Shown here one piece after another: positions 52,030 to 61,386 of a stretch of DNA of 64,000 bases (within the stretch, counting starts at the first letter, position 1; each line of letters opens with the position of its first letter). A model generated the notes under the pieces. That model had not been told where the DNA came from. It saw only the letters and a list, made by a program, of their open reading frames with translations, and ran no database searches. Both the position numbers and the translations under genes were made by a program. The stretch comes from Paenibacillus gyeongsangnamensis (GTDB taxonomy: Bacteria; Bacillota; Bacilli; Paenibacillales; NBRC-103111): the NCBI RefSeq assembly GCF_027533625.1, contig NZ_JAQAGZ010000022.1, positions 102,000 to 165,999 of the forward strand, written 5' to 3'.

Positions 52030-53580
52030 GTGGATTCGATGATACCAACTTTAGAACTTCATCATTTATCCAAAACATTCGGGGGCCAACGTGCGCTTGA
52101 TGATGTTAGCTTAACGATCCAGCCTGGAGAAGTACATGGGTTATTGGGGCAAAACGGTTCGGGTAAGTCTACGCTGATCAAGATTTTGGCTGGCTTTCAT
52201 GCACCTGATCCTGGAGGAGAGCTCCGATTTAACGGACAACCCGTCAAATTGCCGATTCAGGCTGGAGACTTTCGTAAACTCGGCATGAGCTTTGTGCATC
52301 AGGATTTGGGTTTGATTCCTTCGTTAAGTGTTGTTGAAAATCTCCGTATCGGCGAGTTCGCATCTCGCAACAATATGCGTTTGTCATGGCGCGAGGAGAA
52401 CAGAAAAGCAACAGAAACGTTTGACAAGTTCGGTCTTCACATCAATCCAAAGGCTAAGGTCTCTGACCTTAGCCCTGTTGATAAAGCATTGTTGGCCATT
52501 GTAAGGGCCATCGAGGATATCAGATCGAATGAAATCATGAGAGAGTCGGGTCGAGGACTGCTGATTTTGGACGAACCGACGGTGTTTCTGCCTCGAACTG
52601 GAGTGGATCAGTTATTCAATCTTGTCCGGGAAGTAGCATCCATGGGGGTAAGCGTTCTATTTGTATCTCATGACTTGGACGAGGTTCTGGAAATTACGGA
52701 CCGGATTACCATTTTAAGAGATGGACACCTTCTCACCACAACTTCTACCGAGTCGATTACAAAAGAACAACTCATCGAGACCATCATTGGCCGGAAATTG
52801 AAGTCATTGCAGCGGGAAATCAGGGAAGAGGCCAAGAAGGATATTCATATTTCTTTCCAAGGTTTAAATGGTAATGTAGTGCGGGATGTAGCGATGAGTC
52901 TGTCGAAAGGCGAAGTTCTCGGATTGACAGGATTGGCCGGTTCGGGATTCGAAGAGGTTCTTTACCTGTTATATGGAGAACATGCAGCAAGCAGCGGTAA
53001 ACTTCAAATAGGCGAACAAACCTATGAATTGCCGGCAATGACGCCGGAGAAAGCCATAGACGCAGGAATGGTGCTATTGCCGGCAGACCGTCATGGATCC
53101 GGGGGGGTAGACTCCTTAACTATTGTGGATAATATAACCTTACCGGTCTTAGGACGCTATTTCAATAATTTATTTCTTGACCGCAAACAAATGAGGGACG
53201 ATGCGCAAACTTTACTGACGAACTATGAAGTTCGTCCTAGCCTACCCAACTTGAACCTTCAGGCGCTTAGCGGGGGGAATCAGCAGAAAGTCATTCTCGC
53301 AAAGTGGTTTCAAAAGGATCCCGATTTGGTCCTTCTCCACGAGCCAACACAAGGTATTGATATAGGGGCGAGGGAGCAAGTGTACGCAATCATCAAAAAA
53401 GCAACAAAACGAGGTACATCGATTGTTTGCGCCAGCTCTGATTACGAGCAGCTTGCCGCAATCTGTGATCGAGTGTTGATTTTTGCTCGCGGGAGAGTCA
53501 TAGGAGAGCTAACAGGCAGCGACATCACCAAAGATAGGATCACGGAGCAATGTTACAACAGTCTCGAGCTTAGTATGTAA
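52030..53580 (+). CDS. ABC transporter double ATP-binding protein (RbsA/XylG type)
   Basis: 516 aa with two fused ATPase halves. First: Walker A GLLGQNGSGKSTLIKIL near residue 40, Walker B LLILDEPTVFLP near 183, but the ABC signature is degenerate (LSPVDKALLAI). Second: Walker A GLTGLAGSGFEEVLYLL is degenerate, yet the signature LSGGNQQKVILAKWF and Walker B VLLHEPTQGIDIGAREQ are complete. This complementary degeneracy is normal for RbsA-like proteins. The ribosome site GGAGGTGG precedes GTG 52030. Energises the importer. Confidence 0.92.
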   Translation: MDSMIPTLELHHLSKTFGGQRALDDVSLTIQPGEVHGLLGQNGSGKSTLIKILAGFHAPDPGGELRFNGQPVKLPIQAGDFRKLGMSFVHQDLGLIPSLSVVENLRIGEFASRNNMRLSWREENRKATETFDKFGLHINPKAKVSDLSPVDKALLAIVRAIEDIRSNEIMRESGRGLLILDEPTVFLPRTGVDQLFNLVREVASMGVSVLFVSHDLDEVLEITDRITILRDGHLLTTTSTESITKEQLIETIIGRKLKSLQREIREEAKKDIHISFQGLNGNVVRDVAMSLSKGEVLGLTGLAGSGFEEVLYLLYGEHAASSGKLQIGEQTYELPAMTPEKAIDAGMVLLPADRHGSGGVDSLTIVDNITLPVLGRYFNNLFLDRKQMRDDAQTLLTNYEVRPSLPNLNLQALSGGNQQKVILAKWFQKDPDLVLLHEPTQGIDIGAREQVYAIIKKATKRGTSIVCASSDYEQLAAICDRVLIFARGRVIGELTGSDITKDRITEQCYNSLELSM

Positions 53581-53621
53581 AATTGGGTAGAGCAAGCTTG
53601 AGTTTGGAGGGGATAATTAAA

Positions 53622-54626
53622 GTGGAACAATCTCAAAATATTTCGAAAGTCAATCAAACCGGTCGTTTGGAAAATGTTATGGAGCGTTATGCGCTGGTTG
53701 GCGCTTGGTTACTGGTCATTGTCATCTTTGGGATTCTGAGTCCGGACAACTTTCTCACGACAGCGAATTTCTCTACAATACTGGGTTCCCAAGCGGTTCT
53801 TGTTGTGCTGGCGCTTGGACTTCTTATCCCAATGACGACAGGAGACTTTGATCTCTCCGTCGGCAGTGTTCTTACACTGTCAACAATGATCATTGCGGTA
53901 TTGAATGTGCAGCATCATGTCCCCATCGGCTGGGCGATTTTTGTAGCCGTTGCAGCGGGCATATTGGTCGGTCTGATCAATGGAGCGTTTGTCATTTTAT
54001 TTAATATTGATCCCTTTATCGTGACATTGGGCACGGGGACTATTGTGAACGGCATTATTTTATGGGTAAGCAAATCCATGACGATCAGCGGCATATCGGA
54101 TTCGCTTATCAATTTTGTTGTGGTGAAGCGATTTTTGGGGATTCCATTGGAATTCTATTATGGTTTGGCGCTTTGCGTCATTCTATGGTACGTTTTTGAA
54201 TTTACAAGCGTGGGCCGCCGATTGCTTTTTGTCGGAAGAAACCGCAATGTTTCCAGACTTAGCGGTATAAGGGTGAATCGGATCCGATGGATGAGCTTGG
54301 TGGCTTCCGGCTTCATAAGCGCGGTAGCAGGAGTGCTTTATGCCGGCACAACGGGCGCTGCGGATCCAACATCCGGTCTTTCTTATTTATTGCCAGCTTT
54401 TGCTGCAGCATTTCTAGGGGCTACGAGTATCGTTCCTGGAAGATTCAATCCATGGGGATCTTTTATTGCTGTGTATTTCTTGGTTACCGGAATCACGGGC
54501 CTTACCATATTGGGCATCCAGACATTTGTCCAGAATTTGTTTTACGGCGGAGCTTTAGTACTTGCCGTTACATTCTCGCAGCTGGTTAAAAGGCGCCAGG
54601 AACAAAGGGCAAAAGCCAAAGCTTAA
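53622..54626 (+). CDS. ABC transporter permease (RbsC type)
   Basis: 334 aa, 8-10 membrane helices. GDFDLSVGSVLTLSTMIIAV is the family motif near residue 80, TLGTGTIVNGIILWVSKSMT and GRRLLFVGRNRNVSRLSGIR (the ATPase-contact loop) follow. GGAGGGG precedes GTG 53622. Completes the importer with the two preceding genes. Confidence 0.9.
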   Translation: MEQSQNISKVNQTGRLENVMERYALVGAWLLVIVIFGILSPDNFLTTANFSTILGSQAVLVVLALGLLIPMTTGDFDLSVGSVLTLSTMIIAVLNVQHHVPIGWAIFVAVAAGILVGLINGAFVILFNIDPFIVTLGTGTIVNGIILWVSKSMTISGISDSLINFVVVKRFLGIPLEFYYGLALCVILWYVFEFTSVGRRLLFVGRNRNVSRLSGIRVNRIRWMSLVASGFISAVAGVLYAGTTGAADPTSGLSYLLPAFAAAFLGATSIVPGRFNPWGSFIAVYFLVTGITGLTILGIQTFVQNLFYGGALVLAVTFSQLVKRRQEQRAKAKA

Positions 54627-54651
54627 GCGGGTGGAGAAATTGAACAGTAAG

Positions 54652-54951
54652 GTATCGGTCATTTTGCTGGAGGATCACGCGTGAACGGGTGCGGGAGAAT
54701 CAGGCCTTGCTGGGTTATTCCTTATTTACGCCGGGCACGGTCAGTTCTCCGATTATTCACGAAGTCGAATAATTTGTCTATGTCGTCAAGGAATCCGGTG
54801 AACTTCACTTAGATGATGAGACCTGATATTTTCTGCTAATGACGCTCTATTTATTCCACCCGGAGTAGGGCACTGGATTACAGGGAAAGAGGATGTTGTG
54901 GTGTTTTTTGGATTTCCTTCTCCCCAATATCCTCCTACTCAGCGCAGATAA
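54652..54951 (+). pseudogene. Cupin-domain protein gene, decayed
   Basis: Small beta-barrel protein remnant of about 100 residues. Readable pieces: RERVRENQALLGYSLFTPGT, VSSPIIHEVE then a TAA, FVYVVKESGELHLDDET then a TGA, a frameshift near 54835, then NDALFIPPGVGHWITGKEDV and VVFFGFPSPQYPPTQRR. Cupin hallmarks HEVE and PPGVGHW are clear. Two in-frame stops and a shift show loss of function. It sits inside the operon between the permease and the CoA-transferase, so it was probably part of the pathway, either as a ureidoglycine-aminohydrolase-like enzyme or a sensor (inference). Confidence 0.78.
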
Positions 54952-54989
54952 AAGATATAACAAACAACAGGATAAGGTGGGCGGTTAAT

Positions 54990-56123
54990 ATGTTGCCATT
55001 AGAAGGAATAACCGTCGTATCATTGGAACAAGCCGTAGCAGCACCATTTGCAACAAGACAGTTAGCAGACCTCGGTGCACGCGTAATCAAAATAGAAAGA
55101 CCCGGTACAGGGGATTTCGCCCGTTATTATGATGAAACAGTCAATGGCATGTCCAGTCATTTTGTCTGGGTAAACCGTTCGAAGGAATCGCTCGCCCTGG
55201 ATTTGAAAGAAGAGGAGTCCAAACGGATATTGGAGGCGCTGTTGTCAAAAGCGGATGTCTTCATTCAAAATTTGGCTCCGGGAGCTGTTGATCGTCTGGG
55301 TTTTGGTGCAGCAGAATTAACAAACAAATTTCCCGGGCTGGTGATTTGCAACATCTCGGGATACGGCTCCTATGGACCTTACCGGGATAAAAAAGCATAC
55401 GATTTGCTGATCCAATGCGAGGCGGGGCTTGTTTCCATTACCGGTACCAAAGATACCCCTTCCAAGTCCGGAATTTCTATTGCCGATATCGCTGCTGGCA
55501 TGTATGCCTACACGGGCATATTGACGGCACTTCTAGCTCGTCACAAAACAGGAAAGGGAACTGTAATGGAAGTTTCGCTGCTGGAGGCACTAGGCGAGTG
55601 GATGGGATATCCCCACTATTTCACGTATTCCGGCCAGCAACCCGAAAGGATGGGAGCGACTCATGCTACGATCTATCCATATGGGCCTTTTGAAACAGGA
55701 GATAACAAACAGATTTTTTTAAGTATCCAGAACGATCGGGAATGGAAGATTTTTTGCCAAAGTGTTTTGTCCATGCCTGAACTGGAAATGGATACTCGGT
55801 TTCATTCGAATTCCAACCGGGTACTTCATAAAGATGAATTGAAAACCAAAATTGAAGCCGTCTTTGCCACCATACCAACCTTGGAGCTAATAGATCGGTT
55901 GGATAAAGCGCAAATTGCCAATGCCCGTTTAAACACGGTTCAAGAGTTTATCGATCATCCGCAGTTGCAAGCTCGCAATCGTTGGACCGAGGTGGACTCC
56001 CCAGTTGGAACCATTCCGGTGTTGATTCCCCCTGTAACCTTTGATGATCTGGACTATGTAATGAAACCCATTCCTAAGGTTGGGGAGCACACGGAAGCTA
56101 TATTAAAAGAATTGGGTTTGTAA
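54990..56123 (+). CDS. Class III (CaiB/BaiF) CoA-transferase
   Basis: 377 aa. Moves CoA from an acyl-CoA donor to a carboxylic acid. LEGITVVSLEQAVAAPFATR at the start, ADLGARVIKIERPGTGDFAR, KKAYDLLIQCEAGLVSITGT (the DLxxQ block that holds the catalytic Asp in KAYDLL) and KVGEHTEAILKELGL at the end are family standard. GGTGGGCGG before ATG 54990. Followed 18 nt later by a CitE-like lyase, the pairing seen for malate, citramalate or itaconate activation and cleavage. Confidence 0.93.
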   Translation: MLPLEGITVVSLEQAVAAPFATRQLADLGARVIKIERPGTGDFARYYDETVNGMSSHFVWVNRSKESLALDLKEEESKRILEALLSKADVFIQNLAPGAVDRLGFGAAELTNKFPGLVICNISGYGSYGPYRDKKAYDLLIQCEAGLVSITGTKDTPSKSGISIADIAAGMYAYTGILTALLARHKTGKGTVMEVSLLEALGEWMGYPHYFTYSGQQPERMGATHATIYPYGPFETGDNKQIFLSIQNDREWKIFCQSVLSMPELEMDTRFHSNSNRVLHKDELKTKIEAVFATIPTLELIDRLDKAQIANARLNTVQEFIDHPQLQARNRWTEVDSPVGTIPVLIPPVTFDDLDYVMKPIPKVGEHTEAILKELGL

Positions 56124-56141
56124 TTGTGCGGAGGTGCCGAT

Positions 56142-57020
56142 ATGTTAGCTCATTCGTGGTTATTTGTTCCCGGTTCCAATGAAAAAGCACTGGCGAAATC
56201 CTCAGGATTGCCGGCACATGCCATCATTTACGATCTCGAGGATGCCGTATCCGTCGACGAAAAGGAAAAGGCCAGAGCTGCGGTCAAGGAAATGGTTCGA
56301 GTGAGCAATAAAGTGACTTATGTTCGTGTAAATAGTCTGGGGAGTCCTTACGCCGCTCACGATATTGCAGCTGTGACGAATGTCGGGTTAGCCGGAATTG
56401 TTCTGCCCAAAGCCGAGGATAAGGAAAGTATTTTGTTTTCGGAACAATTGTTGCAGAAGTGGGAGCGAGAAAGGGGATTACCTGACGGCTCCGTTGAAAT
56501 TGTTCCCCTTATCGAGTCAGCCCGGGGACTTTATCATGCTGTAGACATTGCTGGGGCCAGCCATCGCGTAAAAAGGCTAATGTTTGGAGCGGTGGATTTC
56601 TCACTCGATATCAACGCCCAAATCACAAATTCGGGAACGGAAATTTTATATGCACGATCCAAACTGGTTATTGCCTCGCGTGTTGCAGGTATTCAACCGC
56701 CTATCGATACGGTATTTATCGACTTGAACGATCCGGAAGGTTTTCTGGCCGATACCCGATTGGCGAAGCAGCTTGGATTCAAAGGAAAACTAGTGATCCA
56801 TCCGAATCAAATTGGTGTGGTTAATGAAGTGTTTATGCCAACCAAACAGGAAGTGGAAGAGGCCGGTAAAATCTTAAATGCCTACGAAAGAAAACGTGTA
56901 GAAGGATTTGGCGCATTTCAGTTAGAAGGAAAAATGATCGATCTTCCTGTTGTGGAGAAGGCGAAACGCCTGATGGAAAGCTACACGATGTTTAGCCAAA
57001 GCAAGTCAGACAGGGAATAG
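56142..57020 (+). CDS. HpcH/HpaI/CitE-family CoA-ester lyase
   Basis: 292 aa. LFVPGSNEKALAKSSGLPAH then AIIYDLEDAVSVDEKEKARA carries the conserved metal-site DLEDAV; VRVNSLGSPYAAHD, IVPLIESARGLYHAVDIAG and LMFGAVDFSLDINAQITNSG follow; HPNQIGVVNEVF is the family end motif. Cleaves a 3-hydroxyacyl-CoA such as malyl-CoA or citramalyl-CoA to acetyl-CoA plus glyoxylate or pyruvate. GGAGGTG precedes ATG 56142. Acts after the CoA-transferase. No dehydratase is present, so the hydroxy acid probably arises directly. Confidence 0.9.
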   Translation: MLAHSWLFVPGSNEKALAKSSGLPAHAIIYDLEDAVSVDEKEKARAAVKEMVRVSNKVTYVRVNSLGSPYAAHDIAAVTNVGLAGIVLPKAEDKESILFSEQLLQKWERERGLPDGSVEIVPLIESARGLYHAVDIAGASHRVKRLMFGAVDFSLDINAQITNSGTEILYARSKLVIASRVAGIQPPIDTVFIDLNDPEGFLADTRLAKQLGFKGKLVIHPNQIGVVNEVFMPTKQEVEEAGKILNAYERKRVEGFGAFQLEGKMIDLPVVEKAKRLMESYTMFSQSKSDRE

Positions 57021-57030
57021 AGGAAATAAA

Positions 57031-58020
57031 ATGAAGCACGTACATGTTTTTTCTCTCGGCGGGACGATTTCGATGACCCACGACGACAAGAACACAAACA
57101 CGGTAGTGTCTACACTTAATGGTGAAGATCTGATTAATGGTCTTCCAGAGCTTCAGGAGAAGGTGAAGGTATCCGCTACCTCGTTTATGCAGGTACCCTC
57201 AACCCAACTGACCCTGGATGATATTCTCTTGCTTGCTGACCGAATCAATAACCTTGAAATGGAGACCAGCGGCATTGTTGTAACTCAAGGAACAGATACG
57301 ATAGAGGAAACATCATTCGCACTGGATTTGCTCATTCACCGGCATATACCGGTTGTCTTAACCGGTGCCATGCGCAATCCCACCTTACGCGGAGCGGATG
57401 GATCCGCTAACTTGCTTAATTCTATACTCTTGGCTTCGAGTGACGAAGCTCGTGGACTTGGAACTGTTGTGGTTCTAAATGATGAGATTCATGCAGCCCG
57501 ATATGTTCGCAAAACCCACACACAAAGCTTGTCTGCGTTTCAGTCCAATTTCGGGCCCATCGGATGGATAGCAGAAGGGAAGCCGAAAGTTGCCTTAAGA
57601 GTTAATGCGTACGCTGGATGTCCATTTGGAAAAATGGGTCCTGATGTCCCCGTAGCGCTTTTGACAGTTACAATGGGTGATGACGGCCGGCTGATAAGGA
57701 ATATAAGGGAACTTGGTTATGGGGGAGTAATCATCGAGGCGCTCGGGGGAGGACATGTGCCGACCGCTATGGTGAACATGTTGGAAGAGTTGGCTAAAGA
57801 CATGCCAGTCGTGATTGCTTCGCGTACGGGGAATGGAAGGATTTTGGAACAAACTTACGGTTATTCCGGTTCAGAAACCGATTTATTCGGCCGTGGCCTC
57901 TTGAATGCAGGTTGGCTGGACGGACGGAAAAGCAGAATACTTCTACAATTACTTTTAAGATCAGGAATCTCCTATCCGGAAATTAAGAATCTTTTTCACA
58001 AGTTCGTAAATGCTCTTTAG
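57031..58020 (+). CDS. L-asparaginase-family amidohydrolase
   Basis: 329 aa type-I/II asparaginase fold. First catalytic Thr in HVFSLGGTISMTHDD, second in VVTQGTDTIEETSFALDLLI, and ADGSANLLNSILLASSDEA downstream. Related enzymes include ureidomalonase-like and other amide hydrolases, so the natural amide need not be asparagine. No signal peptide, so it acts in the cytoplasm on an imported or intermediate amide. Ten nt after the lyase gene. Confidence 0.88.
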   Translation: MKHVHVFSLGGTISMTHDDKNTNTVVSTLNGEDLINGLPELQEKVKVSATSFMQVPSTQLTLDDILLLADRINNLEMETSGIVVTQGTDTIEETSFALDLLIHRHIPVVLTGAMRNPTLRGADGSANLLNSILLASSDEARGLGTVVVLNDEIHAARYVRKTHTQSLSAFQSNFGPIGWIAEGKPKVALRVNAYAGCPFGKMGPDVPVALLTVTMGDDGRLIRNIRELGYGGVIIEALGGGHVPTAMVNMLEELAKDMPVVIASRTGNGRILEQTYGYSGSETDLFGRGLLNAGWLDGRKSRILLQLLLRSGISYPEIKNLFHKFVNAL

Positions 58021-58105
58021 TCCTGCGGGAAATCATCAGCGCCAACTTCAAGTAACTATTCGACACAAGTTTCGCCCCCCTACTCGTTGTAAGAGGAACA
58101 AAACT

Positions 58106-58870
58106 ATGATGATCATATTCTTTACGATGTTTGCTTTGGGCTTATTGCTCGGATTTGCCGGGGCAGGCGGTTCTGGTATTGTTCTGGCGATGTTAACAAC
58201 CTTTTTTGGGTTTCCGATTCATACTGCGCTCGGTACATCGACAGCTGCAATGTTTTTTACTGTTCTTTCCGGTTCATTCAGCCATTTTCGGGAAGGGAAC
58301 ATGGTCCCACGGACCGGTATCGTGGTCGGTATATTTGGTGCAATAGGGGCTTATGTAGGAACTTTCGTGGCAGGTACTCTACCTTCCTATATACTGGTTT
58401 GGATCTCGGCCGGGTTGCTTTTTTTATCTTCATTTCTTATTTTTCTGAGAACACGAATAGCGGATTCTAAACAAGTGAATCAAACAATGCGGCAAAATGA
58501 AAGAAGCACCGGCAATTATTTTTGGCTAAATGCCCCTAGTCTCGGATTAGTAACGGGATTTCTTTCCGGTTGTTTTGGTTTAGGGGCTACGCCGTTTATT
58601 CAAGTGGGGCTGTTGGTTTTATTAGGGATGTCTATAAAACAAGCGGCAGCGACGAGTATGATTGTTATTCTGCCCACAGCTTTGTTTGGAACAATCGGTT
58701 ATTTACAAGCTAGTTATGTTGATCTTCATCTCTTATTGTTAATCGTTACCGGTACGATGACCGGCTCGTATATTGGAGCCAAGTTTACTTCACAAGCACC
58801 AGTATATATTCTGCGTTCAGTCTTAATAGGACTTCCCATTTTGGGCGGCATCATATTGTTGGTAAAGTAA
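58106..58870 (+). CDS. TSUP (TauE/SafE) family membrane exporter
   Basis: 254 aa, about eight helices. FALGLLLGFAGAGGSGIVLA at the start (Gly-rich family motif) and the repeat GLVTGFLSGCFGLGATPFIQ in the second half. Members export sulfite or sulfonate anions or move organic acids. AGAGGA precedes ATG 58106; the longer frame from 58010 has no site. Location inside the operon suggests export of an end product or uptake of a related anion. Confidence 0.85.
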   Translation: MMIIFFTMFALGLLLGFAGAGGSGIVLAMLTTFFGFPIHTALGTSTAAMFFTVLSGSFSHFREGNMVPRTGIVVGIFGAIGAYVGTFVAGTLPSYILVWISAGLLFLSSFLIFLRTRIADSKQVNQTMRQNERSTGNYFWLNAPSLGLVTGFLSGCFGLGATPFIQVGLLVLLGMSIKQAAATSMIVILPTALFGTIGYLQASYVDLHLLLLIVTGTMTGSYIGAKFTSQAPVYILRSVLIGLPILGGIILLVK

Positions 58871-58911
58871 GACATTACGCTAAGATGAAATAACTTCGGG
58901 GAGGAATTACA

Positions 58912-60168
58912 GTGAAGGTAAATCGTGACAGATTAGCACAGCATTTTGAAACAATATCCCAATACGGAAAGTTTGGTGAAACGGGAGTTTGCCGGCCGAC
59001 GTTAACGCCAGTAGAAAAGGAAGCTTTCCTAGTGGTTAGCGAATGGATGCGTGAGGCGGGGATGTCAGTTCGTATTGATAATTTTGGGAACTTAATCGGA
59101 CGGTTGGAAGGGAAAAGGAAAGATGCGCCTATTTTAATGATGGGCTCCCACCTCGACTCTCAGCCTTATGGCGGACGATTTGACGGCACAGCTGGTGTAC
59201 TTTGCGGAATTGAGGCGGTATGTGCCCTAACAGAAGCTGGATTGACGCCTGATGTTTCCATTGATGTTGTAGCGTTTTGCGATGAAGAGAGCTGGAGATT
59301 TAATAAAGGCGTGTTTGGTTCCAGAGGAATTATCGGTCAAGTGGAATTGGAAGAGCTGTCCATTACGGACAAGGACGGTATTTCAAGAAGAGAAGCATTA
59401 ATCGCATTCGGCTGTAATCCTGATGAATTGCAACAATCGGTATACCCGCCAAATTCCATTGGGGCTTTTTTGGAACTTCATATCGAACAGGGGCCGATTT
59501 TAGATTCGAAAAATTTATCCATTGGTTCGGTTACTGGTATCTCCGGGCCAGTATGGCTTTCAGTTACGGTCAAAGGATTTGCCGGACATGCAGGTTCAGT
59601 TCCCATGAATATGCGTAAGGATGCCCTCATCGGAGCAGCAGATATGATCAGAGCTATTAATCAAATGGTGAGAAGAGATGAGGTACCCACTGTAGCAACA
59701 ATCGGAAGTCTCAAAGTATTTCCCAATTCACCCAATATTATTCCGGAAGCAGTGGAATTTACGATCGATCTGCGAGATATCGATGAAAACAGACGAACTC
59801 GATACGAGCAGCAAATCAGGGCCGAAATTGCTCATATTTCCGATCAACATGGGTTAACGTTCGAAATTAAGGAAAATTTCCAATTTTCACCGACACAATG
59901 TGCTCCATGGATTCGCAATATTATCCGGGAGGAAAGCGAAGCAATCGTCAAAGAATGTCCGGAGCTTATTAGTGGCCCGTTCCACGACGCAATCATATTA
60001 GCACAAGTTTGCGACATCGGTATGATATTCGTCCGATGCAAAGATGGAATCAGCCACAATCCTGCTGAATATGCTAGCTACGATGATTTAGCTCAAGGTA
60101 CGGAACTGCTCATGAAGACGGCAGTAAGGGTTGCCACAAAACTTGGGGAAAGAGAGCAAGGTTTGTGA
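58912..60168 (+). CDS. M20-family Zn amidohydrolase (AllC / N-carbamoyl amino acid hydrolase type)
   Basis: 418 aa. Metal ligands: SHLDSQPYGGRFDGTAGVLC (His80, Asp91), VVAFCDEESWRFNKGVFGSR, LELHIEQGPILDSKNLSIGS and the C-terminal ISHNPAEYASYDDLAQGTEL. The KGFAGHAGSVPMNMRKDALI dimer-site block and DFK-free Arg pattern fit allantoate amidohydrolase, beta-ureidopropionase or N-carbamoyl-L-amino-acid hydrolase. Removes a ureido or carbamoyl group, giving CO2 and ammonia, which suits the ring-opening product of the PuuE-like enzyme at the operon start. GGGGAGG precedes GTG 58912. Confidence 0.9.
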   Translation: MKVNRDRLAQHFETISQYGKFGETGVCRPTLTPVEKEAFLVVSEWMREAGMSVRIDNFGNLIGRLEGKRKDAPILMMGSHLDSQPYGGRFDGTAGVLCGIEAVCALTEAGLTPDVSIDVVAFCDEESWRFNKGVFGSRGIIGQVELEELSITDKDGISRREALIAFGCNPDELQQSVYPPNSIGAFLELHIEQGPILDSKNLSIGSVTGISGPVWLSVTVKGFAGHAGSVPMNMRKDALIGAADMIRAINQMVRRDEVPTVATIGSLKVFPNSPNIIPEAVEFTIDLRDIDENRRTRYEQQIRAEIAHISDQHGLTFEIKENFQFSPTQCAPWIRNIIREESEAIVKECPELISGPFHDAIILAQVCDIGMIFVRCKDGISHNPAEYASYDDLAQGTELLMKTAVRVATKLGEREQGL

Positions 60169-60636
60169 GTAGGAGTTTCTACTTCAAATTAAACACGATT
60201 TATTCATGAGATGAGAAGAATCATTGTTTTTGCTACCGAATAATATCCGTAAGTTGATGGTGTTGGATGCCCAGAATCTGATAGCTAATGTGACCAGAAC
60301 CGTAAACCAGTCAAGGCTGTGAAGTGTTCTTATCGCCTTGACTGGAATCTCCCTGCACTCACTGACTTGATGAGCACGAGCTATCGTACGAGATGCTATC
60401 TGAATCGTGAAAAGTATGAAACTAAATTTATCCTGTCCGTTTGAGGATTCGAAATTTTTTAAGATTAATGCAGATGAATCATCTCATTTGCCTATGCGAC
60501 TTGCGATCAATACTGGATATGAGAAGAGAAAAATAAAGCAGAAAAATACATGGCTGGTCTAAAGATTTTACCGACAATAAGATAATCAAGTGATTTAGCT
60601 TAAGATATGAATTGACAAGACTTCTTATCCAATTTA
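60169..60636. other. Gap after the catabolic operon
   Basis: No gene. CCAGTCAAGGC (60307-60317) pairs perfectly with GCCTTGACTGG (60335-60345), a stem-loop without a T run that may end operon transcription. Confidence 0.45.
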
Positions 60637-60680
60637 ATGTTGGAACATTTGTGTCGTTCATGTTGGAACATTTGTTGTGC
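60637..60680. repeat. IS21-like end repeats, right flank of the island
   Basis: AATGTTGGAACATTTGTGTC (60637-60656) and ATGTTGGAACATTTGTTGTG (60660-60679), the inverted counterparts of the left-flank unit at 48404. One substitution (TTGG for TAGG) separates them from the left units. Confidence 0.7.
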
Positions 60681-61047
60681 AGCGACAGTAATGGGCGGGC
60701 TAAAAATAGTTCACACCTCTATATCCCGTTCACACCTTAAACGTGCGGTTAATGGGGGAGCGCGTACAACTGCAAGTTGCGGCAAGATTCCGATCTCTAG
60801 AACCACGAGCGCTCGTGTGTGTAACGATCGCGTTGCACTTGTCTCAGGCGATCCGCGCCTGACCGTATGGCCAATAACAGATTGTAACTCTTTAACCATA
60901 CCGCCCTGATGTGCTAATCGTACAAAAGGGCTTTTTGTCATGACTGAAAGAGTGCGCAAAACTATTTTTTTCAAAAAGTTTTGTGAAAATGAAAATCCGT
61001 TATATGATGAAATAAATAGCAAACAAAAAAAGGAAGGTTGACCCCCT
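60681..61047. other. Gap with one plausible terminator
   Basis: GCCCT (60903-60907) pairs with AGGGC (60927-60931) followed by TTTTT. Frames here are coding-like on neither strand with a start. TTGTGA (60981) and TATGAT (61005) could be the promoter of the next gene. Confidence 0.4.
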
Positions 61048-61386
61048 ATGGCAAAACAAAAAATTTATCCTACTTGCCGAATTTGCGATAAGCTGAATGC
61101 AGAAATGACGTTTTGTGCTATCTTTGGAGCTCTTACTCCAGGACAAGCTGATAATACGGCAATAGGCGCTGCTTGCAGCAAATCCGGTGACTATGTACGG
61201 CTGCTCCACGCTGTTCCGAATGAATATAATTATGGCAAAACACCTTCCGGCAAACCGGTTGATGAGGAAGGTGACAGCCAGCTCCTTATTTTCGACTCCA
61301 GTGACGAGACGAAAAGCTTTCATGAACGCCATGGCATGACACTCGAGGAATGGGCTGCTATTACTTTTGGAAAAAAAACCGAATAG
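61048..61386 (+). CDS. Hypothetical small Cys-containing protein
   Basis: 112 aa. Four Cys in CRICDKLNAEMTFCAIFGAL and AACSKSGDYVRLLHAVPN, then an acidic stretch (VDEEGDSQLLIFDSSDETKS) and a C-terminal helix (HERHGMTLEEWAAITFGKK). The C-x2-C plus two further Cys could bind a metal. Not recognised. GGAAGG precedes ATG 61048 and the reading frame looks genuine. Confidence 0.65.
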   Translation: MAKQKIYPTCRICDKLNAEMTFCAIFGALTPGQADNTAIGAACSKSGDYVRLLHAVPNEYNYGKTPSGKPVDEEGDSQLLIFDSSDETKSFHERHGMTLEEWAAITFGKKTE

